Below the pieces are notes generated by a model. The model did no database searches, was not told the origin of the DNA, and was given only the letters and a program-made list of their open reading frames with translations. Below, piece after piece: positions 37,901 through 44,138 of a stretch of DNA of 64,000 nt. Position numbers and translations under genes: made by a program. Numbering within the stretch: position 1 is the stretch's first letter; every line of letters starts with the position of its first letter. Source of the stretch: Dyadobacter tibetensis Y620-1 (GTDB lineage Bacteria; Bacteroidota; Bacteroidia; Cytophagales; Spirosomataceae); the NCBI RefSeq assembly GCF_000566685.1, contig NZ_AZQN01000003.1, forward strand, positions 1,054,001 to 1,118,000, given 5' to 3'.

Positions 37901-38937
37901 TAAACACTGGAGAAAATTTGGGACTGGGCAATGGAAACGATGCTGCCATTAATGGGGTTCTAACGGCAGTTCAGGTTAGTACTTTTGATATTATAAATGC
38001 TAATTTTGGAATTCAACAACCTCCGGTAGCAGATCCTAAGGAGTATTTGATCGACCAGCCCACTACGGGACAGCTAGTACCCCTGGATGGGACGCATGTA
38101 TCAGTTGGGGCCGGTACTACTTCTCCAAACCAGATGACGGGGACTGATTCTGAAGATGGTGCCTTGGATGGCTCTAACAAGAACCGTGTCGTCATCATTA
38201 ATACTTTGCCTGATAACGGTGTCCTTTATTATGATGGACAGCAGGTGTTTGCCGGTCAACAGATCAAGAATTACGATCCATCCAAAACGGCTATTGAGCT
38301 TACTGGATCGGGATACTCAAGCACTACCTACCGTTACTCCTATGTCGATGAGGCAGGAGCTATTTCCGCTCCTGTCGATTATACGATTCGCTGGGGAGCA
38401 CCCTTGCCAGTGACCCTCATTGGCTTCTCTGCCAAAGCTAATGAGCACAGGGTGTTATTAGAATGGAGTACTGCCGATGAAACCCGTGCGGATCGATTTG
38501 AAATACTACGGAGTGCCAATGGTAAACGCTGGGAATCGCTCGGATTAGTCCAGGCCGCCGGGAACAGCGCTGTTACTCAATACTATTCATTTGCCGATCT
38601 TCAGCCACTTCAGGGCGGGAATATCTATAGATTAAAAATGATCGACCAAGATGGTAGCCAAGCCTACAGTAGAATGGTTCAGGTTCAGATGGATGCGGCC
38701 TTCGAAATAAGCATTTATCCAAATCCTGTCAGGGAATTTTTGAATTTAAATGTTCCCGATTGGTCTAAGGTGAGTACCGTTGAGCTCAATCATATTGATG
38801 GCAAGCAGGTCTATAAGGATATTGCCTCCAGAAGCAAATCTATTAATATTAAAGGTTTTGTGGAAGGTTCCTATATACTCAGAATTAATTACCATAATGG
38901 GGCAGTTCAGACCCTGAAATTTGTACATCTAAAATAG
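31996..38937 (+). CDS. Giant SBBP/Ig-repeat surface protein with T9SS sorting domain
   Basis: Exported protein of 2313 residues. The start at 31996 (or ATG 32005) opens a signal peptide (VRVLTLLVMCSLTPITSLWS). Order: an N-terminal domain usual before SBBP repeats (GGFIENRGQI, YPGIDLEFLAHPNHDKLVEY, about 60-270); SBBP beta-propeller repeats (WATYYGGTNSEIVYGV, GNMYVTGS; about 275-765); roughly twelve Ig/PKD-like modules (about 880-1880) each with a conserved Cys (ICNGATVTLG, ICEGSTTTLG, ICPGETTVIG) and a YSW.P..GL..ANP block; an SdrD-like domain (LSGNIFHDANGLKD, about 1890); a cadherin-like segment (TLPDNGVLYYDGQQV); and the LPVTLIGFSA / NIYRLKMIDQDGSQAYSR linker with type-A sorting domain (IYPNPVREFLNL to LKFVHLK). 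It resembles gliding or adhesion proteins of Bacteroidota; an adhesin or matrix role is inferred. Confidence 0.9.
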   Translation: MIQMLQNVRVLTLLVMCSLTPITSLWSRGAGLPPFTQNERKIITSNDQRKSEGLSRTPHGDKKVDAGGFIENRGQIRDLNGRANNLVQYLLQAQGLNVQLRKTGFSYDTYVQEGGSPLRFHRIDIELLGANPHAKIIAQEKMPGRDNFIRSDISYKSVYQYKEVLYQNIYPGIDLEFLAHPNHDKLVEYNFIIHPGADPSLIRLQYNGAHSIGLNGDSIVMKLNQGQLSEHIPASWLTQTKESLAVTYAHLSQNTFGFKVPEYDRSKTLVIDPTPNLEWATYYGGTNSEIVYGVDSDSEGNMYVTGSTTSTTNIASSGAYDGTFGTPNQANDRDIFIAKFSPTGQRIWGTYYGGADNDQGLGVTYHSGKIYLAASAESPDMATAGAHQTIANQQTALVARFNAASGMLEWATYYGGNRTSQTENLDHAGFFQKIAIDKDGNIFAIGGSELNLFPSQPDQSGDIATPGTFRTSGGSSTSFLVKFNASGERVWGTFLVGKNSRKLFTEAAFDLAIDSSGDVYVSGQGSDPTDDVNWAKNVGEGTTVQNGYVGKISGANGTLIWGRFIDGAVASVSIDEANNSLHIVGDTRASAGIASAGSYKSSLGSARDGYWMTLDLGGHYQKGTYLGGLSGTTMATDSKLDGQGNIIILGQSNTTGSELATECAYQPNTAGGWDVFLNKFDIASGQRSWGTYYGVSGNETVGLTGGGSYGQLPARRTLALLPNQSVGLGLTTSNSGLSTPGTHQQTISGSSDMVLAKFNVGSIPSGFKVTASSLAPLSQDACILGIPNNIIGNAVGVSYPEGNNSKIFYQWQQSSQLSGPWSDLVGEVFKDLQPLASNSTMYYRRLVKVLGENCMLEAVDSSQVATVNINSSVSPIAQADGPQWYVCGPGNNTVMLNGTASGGSGSYGFQWYRGSSSSGTALVETADLTTPAVTEATTFTLKVTDTAGCVDIDQVTVVPAIAKAGEDQSLCQGGNGVQIGTAPVASPQVNYSWTSVSGSPVSSLSCTNCAQPIANPTVATVYRLMVTVTQKDGTTCNSTDEVTVSPISAPNGSLTFAGTDKTICKNTTVTLGEANDASFQYTWTTGQYLSNAQIANPIFNAGTASVANCAINYLVSAQKSGCVFTDEVKVSVVNPAINYQNETKCGPLWVGQFEEANCAQATYSWEVVSGNGSILNQVNGGERAYLKSNSGITQFRRSVTLNGVSCSADVFIDACSGGAPACDFEIVTRSEQGCPKVFGSMVLQLGTTVSDPASYNFSWSPAQLVDNPSAAEVTINSEREATISLTITNKYDPGIACTKSIVVNRPGWALPVFDAQDRYTCPGQPIQIGNPANAGFAYSWMPYEGLNNPNLSNPTASISSSRTYSVEILETSSGCKTKENVLVNVSAPEASAGNDRAICNGATVTLGTPAPTGTNWQYSWSPSGAPWTNGTTHTDAQPQLEFAFTTPQTFILTVTDPLSGCTATDQVVLSNTVTAGEYAGAAQTTCEGVAVTLGRNAEPYAQYQWFMADGVTPAVGLSSNTVANPTLTNPVESNNYVVQVSYPGCSTPLSDIVAVTVNEFPELDLKDQVVCPAGPLAIGYGAAGNPTAPDGATYLWSPSAGLNSTTVANPLATVSAETVYTVRVTLASGCIYTDEVRVRPSADAGSDVEICPGETTVIGKEALEGAIYSWSGGPIVSGANTAQPRVNPANTTTYTVSVTLDGCTTSDQVQVRVNSMSDFSIAGNTSICEGSTTTLGLVGVAAPNTAWQWSPTAGLSAPNSTSTTVTPAATGTYRLTQTNRSTGCSNFKEVVVVVSPNNIQATSSNLEICANEATSLPLSVTPAGDYQYVWSPSTGLSNAYVANPTVSTGSSRNYQVTVTDNTSKCQVVKNVAVTIKSAQTCLPPVALSGNIFHDANGLKDAQVNMSSALPIPDNLFVTLVDQNGNVLRTVPVGSDAGYNFGLTEPGHYNLVLHQGAASTATPSLPEGWLNTGENLGLGNGNDAAINGVLTAVQVSTFDIINANFGIQQPPVADPKEYLIDQPTTGQLVPLDGTHVSVGAGTTSPNQMTGTDSEDGALDGSNKNRVVIINTLPDNGVLYYDGQQVFAGQQIKNYDPSKTAIELTGSGYSSTTYRYSYVDEAGAISAPVDYTIRWGAPLPVTLIGFSAKANEHRVLLEWSTADETRADRFEILRSANGKRWESLGLVQAAGNSAVTQYYSFADLQPLQGGNIYRLKMIDQDGSQAYSRMVQVQMDAAFEISIYPNPVREFLNLNVPDWSKVSTVELNHIDGKQVYKDIASRSKSINIKGFVEGSYILRINYHNGAVQTLKFVHLK

Positions 38938-38963
38938 ATCCTTGAGGGATTATTGATTAGCAG

Positions 38964-39000
38964 TCCGGTCGTGAATCCTATTTACGACCGGATTTTTTTT
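38964..39000 (+). terminator. Rho-independent terminator of the giant surface protein
   Basis: TCCGGTCGT / ACGACCGGA (38964-38972 and 38984-38992) followed by eight T. It starts 27 bp after the stop codon. Confidence 0.93.
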
Positions 39001-39080
39001 GATTTACCTTGATAAGCTTACCACCCATGAAAGGTCTGTCACCGTTGAAAATTTCCCTGCAATATTTTGTTTAGAAACGG

Positions 39081-42000
39081 TCAGTCATTATTTCGTGGTA
39101 ATTTAGGTAATCGAAGAAAAACCTCTGTTCCTGAACTTACTCGATATTGGAGATCAACATGCAGCATTTCGCATATTCTTTTGATCATAATGAGTCCAAG
39201 ACCATTATAGTCCTCTGGTGGCCGCTGGGCTGCTTTTTCCGAACGATCGTTCATCCATTCTACTAGATAGGCAGGCATTTCTATTCCATTATTTTTAATA
39301 GAAAGCTCTTCGTAATCTTGGCTGGTCTGAGAAGTAATCTGGACTGCCCCCACTTCATTATTTTTGATAGCATTATCCACTAGATTGTGAATAACCATTC
39401 CGAATAACCCCTTGTTGGTGTATATGTTTGATTTGGAGTCAATAGAAATATGTACCTTGTCCGTGCCTGCAATATCCAAGCTTCTTAGTAAATCCACATT
39501 CTGTATCACCAGATCTCTTAGGTTTAGCTGCTGCTGATCGGTATTTGAACCTTTACTAAGAATTTTCAAAAAGCTTGTGATATGCTCCGTGAGATGGAGC
39601 ATTTTTTGAATGGTATTATAAATGATTGGACTGTTGGTCTGAAGGTCAGTTAACCGTCTTGCCGTGGATATACTCAGTACCCATTCGTTAATAAAGCGTA
39701 ATGGAGATCGTATATCGTGCGTCAGTGAGGCTATAATAAAGTGACTTAATTGATTTTGTCTTTGTAGCTGAGATTGACTAATCTCTAGTTCTCTAACCGT
39801 CTGTAACAGTGTAAGTGTCTTATTTCTGACTTTTACTTCTAATATTCTATTCAGGCGAAGGGCTCTATTGAGTCTCGACTGGAGAATGGTGTAGGTTAGC
39901 AATAATAACAGAATCATCAAAGTAGACAGGGCCCACCAGGTTTCATACCATTTGGGAGGGATCTTTATATAGAGACTTTTTATAACTTCCTGGCTTTTAT
40001 TAAAACCTGAAATACTCTTTATCTGTATCGTATAATTGCCTGGATTGGGTCGAGTAAGGACTATATTGAAATCGCCTCTTTTTTGCTCATACCAGCCTGC
40101 ATTAGAAAATTGCTGGGATGAAATACTATAATAAAAGCGTTGATTTAACTGATTACTAAATTCGGGCTGACTATAATTAATGGTAATTTGCTCAGGTCGA
40201 TCAGTAAGTATCAAACTATCATTCTTAAAGGAACTGATTCGATCATTGATCCGGATTTGGTCAATTCTTATTTTATTAGCTCCTTTATGGTTGGTGAATG
40301 CACGGGGCTCATAAAAAACCAATCCATCCATAGAAGGGAAGGAGAGCATACCATTACTTAGGGTAAGGCTGCAAGACTGGCATCCTCCATTGAATTCGTT
40401 GGTACTCAATCCTTTCGATTTGTTATAGAATTTATAATAGGGCAGTCGATCACCTTCTTGTAAGGCAATCATTTGTTGTTTTTTAAATTGAAAAATTCCA
40501 TTGTTGGTGGGTACCCATAAAAATCCATACAGGTCTTCCGTAATGCAATGTGCATGGGCCAGATAGCCACGCTCATCGACAGGGTATTTGGTGACCAAGC
40601 CATTCCGAATAAGGAATAATCCATTTTCATAGGTGCTGACCCATATTTCGTTTGGATTAGGAGTATACATGCCTCGAACATATATGCCGTCGAATTGTTT
40701 ATATCGCTCGACAATTTTGTTTTTTAAATGAATTTTAAATAGCCCTGCACCCGTACCTACCCACATGGTAGAATCGCTGTCCTGACTCATAAATGAAATT
40801 TTAGTCAATGGAGGACCAATAAATATTTTGAGGTGAAAATTATCCTTTTGAGGATCAATATAGTGTAGTCCTATTCTAAGCATCCCCAGCCAGATTCTAC
40901 CATCGGTATCCTTATAAAACTGGGAAATATGATCGGCTAATTTCATTTTCTTTAAGCAGGTTTGTCCGGTAGAATCATAGACATAGAGCAAATCGCTTTC
41001 TTTCCTCCAGATTCTCCCTTTATGGTCGTTGATTATCGCATACTTATCATAACGGAAATCACTTTTGATACGGGGTAGATATTGATTGGTCCATGATCCA
41101 TCCTTTTGTATTGTGAATAGATTCCCCTGACTGGTAAGAATACGATTAGGTTTTATGGCGATCTGACCATAATAGATATTATCTGCATTTTTGGAGGAGT
41201 CCAGGGCTACCTGGAAAATTTTTGCCGTATAGACGAACAAACCTTTTGCACTGCTACCGATAAAAATCTGCTCCGATTTTTCGTCATAATATATCGAATT
41301 GATGGTTATGTTAGCCAACTCCAGATCGGATAAAATGGCTTGGCCTGTCAAGCCTGATTTTGAATCGGCTCGGAGATAATAGAGGATGCGATTGCTATAA
41401 ACAAATGCCTGATTCGTTGCATTACTCCAATAAATTCTATAAGATGAGCCCAATGAAAAGGGGAGTTTTCCTGTCCACTTCCTTTTTTTGTCAAATCTGG
41501 TAATTGTCCCGTCTTTTTTCAGATGGTATAGGGTATTATTTAGCCGGAAATACGACCAGTAATCGTTAGTCCTATGGGCGTATCCGACCACCTTTTTTAA
41601 TGATTGGAAAAGAAATATGCTGTCACTTTTACAATAGAAATGACTGCTGGGGGTAAATGGGATAAGGTAGTCTTCATTTTCCTGCTGGTATATGTTAAGA
41701 TTTGGAAGACCACTGGCCACCTCAAACTTTTTATTCAAAAATCCGGGGAAAGCCGGATTGTAAATATTGGTATCAACAGGTGATATACCCCGGGTTAATA
41801 CGCCATCCTTAATGTTGAAAAATTCATTGCTGGAGGTAGTGGCATAAATGGCCCTTTCATCCTTAGGATTGGGCTGAATATTAATAACACTCCGTAAAAA
41901 CTTGAACTGATTATATTCCGAGAACTGATGGCCATCAAACCTGGATATTCCCCCATCTGTAATGATCCATAAATACCCTGAATGATCCATTACCATGCTA

Positions 42001-42179
42001 CGTACACTATTTTGTGGAAGGCCATGTTCTTCCGTATAGTTAGTAACCATAAATTTTCCAGCATCTCTGGTATATGGCAAGACCTGGGCTGTTAATCGTA
42101 TGCTAAGCAGCTGAATAACCATTGTCCATAACAATATATAGAGCAGGTGCGGACGAAAATTAAATAAAAAGTTATACAC
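39081..42179 (-). CDS. HK3: Reg_prop/Y_Y_Y sensor kinase with degenerate ATP-binding G1 box
   Basis: Third member of the HK1/HK2 type (1032 residues). Signal/anchor (LLYILLWTMVIQLLSIRLTA), Reg_prop propellers (QNSVRSMVMDHSGYLWIITD, EIWVSTYENGLFLI), Y_Y_Y domain, membrane helix (about 743-765), HisKA with H821 (SLTHDIRSPL). In the HATPase_c domain the N box (IHNLVDNAIKNN) and G2 box (YNGLGLIMIK) look normal, but the G1 box reads IKNNGIEMP where HK1 and HK2 have I[D]NGP[G].P: the adenine-contacting Asp is Asn963 and the second Gly is Glu967. Kinase activity may be reduced or lost, or HK3 may act as a phosphatase or sensor partner. No response regulator is adjacent; RR2/RR3 lack a kinase neighbour and are possible partners. 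It lies downstream of the PKS operon on the same strand. Confidence 0.9.
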   Translation of the reverse strand: MYNFLFNFRPHLLYILLWTMVIQLLSIRLTAQVLPYTRDAGKFMVTNYTEEHGLPQNSVRSMVMDHSGYLWIITDGGISRFDGHQFSEYNQFKFLRSVINIQPNPKDERAIYATTSSNEFFNIKDGVLTRGISPVDTNIYNPAFPGFLNKKFEVASGLPNLNIYQQENEDYLIPFTPSSHFYCKSDSIFLFQSLKKVVGYAHRTNDYWSYFRLNNTLYHLKKDGTITRFDKKRKWTGKLPFSLGSSYRIYWSNATNQAFVYSNRILYYLRADSKSGLTGQAILSDLELANITINSIYYDEKSEQIFIGSSAKGLFVYTAKIFQVALDSSKNADNIYYGQIAIKPNRILTSQGNLFTIQKDGSWTNQYLPRIKSDFRYDKYAIINDHKGRIWRKESDLLYVYDSTGQTCLKKMKLADHISQFYKDTDGRIWLGMLRIGLHYIDPQKDNFHLKIFIGPPLTKISFMSQDSDSTMWVGTGAGLFKIHLKNKIVERYKQFDGIYVRGMYTPNPNEIWVSTYENGLFLIRNGLVTKYPVDERGYLAHAHCITEDLYGFLWVPTNNGIFQFKKQQMIALQEGDRLPYYKFYNKSKGLSTNEFNGGCQSCSLTLSNGMLSFPSMDGLVFYEPRAFTNHKGANKIRIDQIRINDRISSFKNDSLILTDRPEQITINYSQPEFSNQLNQRFYYSISSQQFSNAGWYEQKRGDFNIVLTRPNPGNYTIQIKSISGFNKSQEVIKSLYIKIPPKWYETWWALSTLMILLLLLTYTILQSRLNRALRLNRILEVKVRNKTLTLLQTVRELEISQSQLQRQNQLSHFIIASLTHDIRSPLRFINEWVLSISTARRLTDLQTNSPIIYNTIQKMLHLTEHITSFLKILSKGSNTDQQQLNLRDLVIQNVDLLRSLDIAGTDKVHISIDSKSNIYTNKGLFGMVIHNLVDNAIKNNEVGAVQITSQTSQDYEELSIKNNGIEMPAYLVEWMNDRSEKAAQRPPEDYNGLGLIMIKRICEMLHVDLQYRVSSGTEVFLRLPKLPRNND

Positions 42180-42510
42180 TCTTAACGGGGCAGTGTGATG
42201 TCGGGTTGAATAGAATTTATTGGATTACAATAGTAACCAGTTGTGTCTAGAAATGAAATAATATCCGAGATTAATTATCTGTTGCTAACGAGAAAGAAAC
42301 CGATCACCCTGATTTACAGTAACCGATTGTCCCGAACATCTTAATCCGGTCGTGCAGCTGTGCTTTAAGGTTAAGGAGAGCCTATTTACGAACAGGCATG
42401 TTTAAACTCTGGACGGGGGGCATAAATTGAAGACCTACCGTATAAAAAGCAGATATTCTTCAGGGGTTAAAATCCGATGAGTGTTAAGGGTTTTTGGAAA
42501 CCTAATAAAG
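42180..42510. other. Intergenic region upstream of HK3 with a broken terminator echo
   Basis: It contains TCCGGTCGTG (42345-42354) and CCTATTTACGA (42381-42391). The same two strings occur in the same order, 3 nt apart, inside the terminator at 38964-38992; here they are 26 nt apart and cannot form the full hairpin. No ORF recognised. Confidence 0.45.
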
Positions 42511-42565
42511 AGGGGGAAGGTGGTAGACAGAAGCTTTATTACGCTTCAATCCAACAACTTCCCCT
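42511..42565 (-). terminator. Hairpin ending the PKS operon
   Basis: On the minus strand AGGGGAAG (42565-42558) pairs with CTTCCCCCT (42519-42511), enclosing an inner GAAGC / GCTTC hairpin, followed by CTTTATT. It starts 47 bp past the acyl-CoA dehydrogenase stop codon. Weak T run. Confidence 0.6.
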
Positions 42566-42611
42566 TAAATATGGGCTAATTTAATTTTGAAGAGGAGGAC
42601 TTAAAATACCC

Positions 42612-44120
42612 TTACGGAAAAGATAGCCAATTACTATTTTCCTGATAATCGACCGTGAATTGGCCTAGCTTAGGAGGGTGATAGGCGCAGGCAACTTTTG
42701 CGAGCTCTACATGAAGTAGAGATTGAGCCGACTCGATGAGTTGGCTATTATAGCCAAGATTGTTTAATTCCATCAGATATTCTGAAGCTACCACCTTCGC
42801 TATCATTTTCCCGAGAAGAATCATCTTTCTTTGTGGTACTTCGGCGTAGAGTGTAAAATCGAGCTCATTCTTGAAAAAGCCGGACGCCTTGCCAGTTCGG
42901 GGAGCCTGGCTTAAATATTCGAAGACGTTAAGGATTTTTCTAAACTTCATTTCTCTTAATGCTGTTTCTGCAATTTGGTTATAAAGCAACTCATTTGGGC
43001 CTTCAAATATCTGGAAGGGCCTACTATCCAAAATACTCATGCCTGCTTTGCTGCTGAATCGGAAACCTTTTGAACCGTTAAGCTGAAGTAATATTTGTGC
43101 GGACTCCTGCATCAGGTCGGTTATCAACGCTTTCATACTATTGGCTTCCAGTCCATGAGGAGAAGCATTTTTATCCATTCCACTAATTTTGCAGCTCCTG
43201 GTACACATGGCCGAACACAGGGTATAAGCATATTGTAATTTTGCTAGTTGGTATTGAATATTATCGTAAAGGTGTAGTGACTTGCCCCCAACTTTGCGTT
43301 GGGTACAATGCTGAATGGCTTCGTCTAAAATTCTTTTTAAAAAGCCCATAGCCATTCCAGGAAACTGGAGCCGGCTATTATGCAAAATATCCAGCATCAT
43401 TTTAATGCCGGTACCTTTGGAAGTTAGTTTCTGCCTTTCAGGCACGACAATATCAATTTTATTAAGACCATAGGGGATCATAAAAAGTCCCAGATTGTCG
43501 TAATATTCCTGAACCTCTATACCTTGTTCCGCTTGATTACCATCACTGATAAAGAAGTCAATATCCGCTGCGAGCTCGCCCGAGGGTAGTCGTTTTCGAG
43601 AAGCAACCAGCCAATAGTCAGCCAAGCCGGTGGGGCCTTGCCAATGTTTCATCCCCTTAATATGGTAGCCATTATTCCCATAGCTGTGACTGGTTTTCAG
43701 GTTTAAGGCGTCACTTCCATAATCGGGTTCTGTCAACATAAGGCCACCCATATGGCTACTTTCCAAAAAATTTTTGAATACACTTTTTTGTATATCCTTA
43801 TCGGCATACTTTGCGACAGGTTGTAGGAAAAGAAACATATTGATCCCTAACAGCAGGGAAAGAGGCAGCGACTCGTAAGCGGTTGTAGATAGCAAGCCCA
43901 TCGATTCTCTGATACAGCCCCCTCTGCCACCATACTGTTTTGGGATACTTACGGATAGTGGTTTTTTGGAGAGGATTTTTTTGATCACCTCTGGGCTAAC
44001 TCCGTGGGGACGATCCCGGTATTCTTTTTGCAGCCAATTTTTTATCTGCTGTTGTTGCTCTTCGAGAAAGGTCGAATACGGTATGGTAGTACTTTCCGAG
44101 CTGTAGGTATTCATTTTCAA
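42612..44120 (-). CDS. Acyl-CoA dehydrogenase-family flavoenzyme of the PKS operon
   Basis: FAD-dependent dehydrogenase of 502 residues, introducing an alpha,beta double bond into an acyl-thioester. Family signs: N-terminal helical part with VSIPKQYGGRGG, the mid-domain flavin motif GLMLTEPDYGSDALNLKT, and the C-terminal base motif IFEGPNELLYNQIAE, in which E373 matches the catalytic Glu of MCAD-type enzymes (YEGT). The C-terminal ~120 residues extend beyond the usual ~380-residue core. It is the last gene of the minus-strand operon, 18 bp after the AT-ER stop codon. In natural-product clusters such enzymes oxidise starter, extender or carrier-bound chains; the substrate here is unknown. Given the inactive-looking DH of the PKS, it could supply unsaturation in trans (inference). 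Confidence 0.87.
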   Translation of the reverse strand: MKMNTYSSESTTIPYSTFLEEQQQQIKNWLQKEYRDRPHGVSPEVIKKILSKKPLSVSIPKQYGGRGGCIRESMGLLSTTAYESLPLSLLLGINMFLFLQPVAKYADKDIQKSVFKNFLESSHMGGLMLTEPDYGSDALNLKTSHSYGNNGYHIKGMKHWQGPTGLADYWLVASRKRLPSGELAADIDFFISDGNQAEQGIEVQEYYDNLGLFMIPYGLNKIDIVVPERQKLTSKGTGIKMMLDILHNSRLQFPGMAMGFLKRILDEAIQHCTQRKVGGKSLHLYDNIQYQLAKLQYAYTLCSAMCTRSCKISGMDKNASPHGLEANSMKALITDLMQESAQILLQLNGSKGFRFSSKAGMSILDSRPFQIFEGPNELLYNQIAETALREMKFRKILNVFEYLSQAPRTGKASGFFKNELDFTLYAEVPQRKMILLGKMIAKVVASEYLMELNNLGYNSQLIESAQSLLHVELAKVACAYHPPKLGQFTVDYQENSNWLSFP

Positions 44121-44138
44121 GAGATATATTTGTATAAG

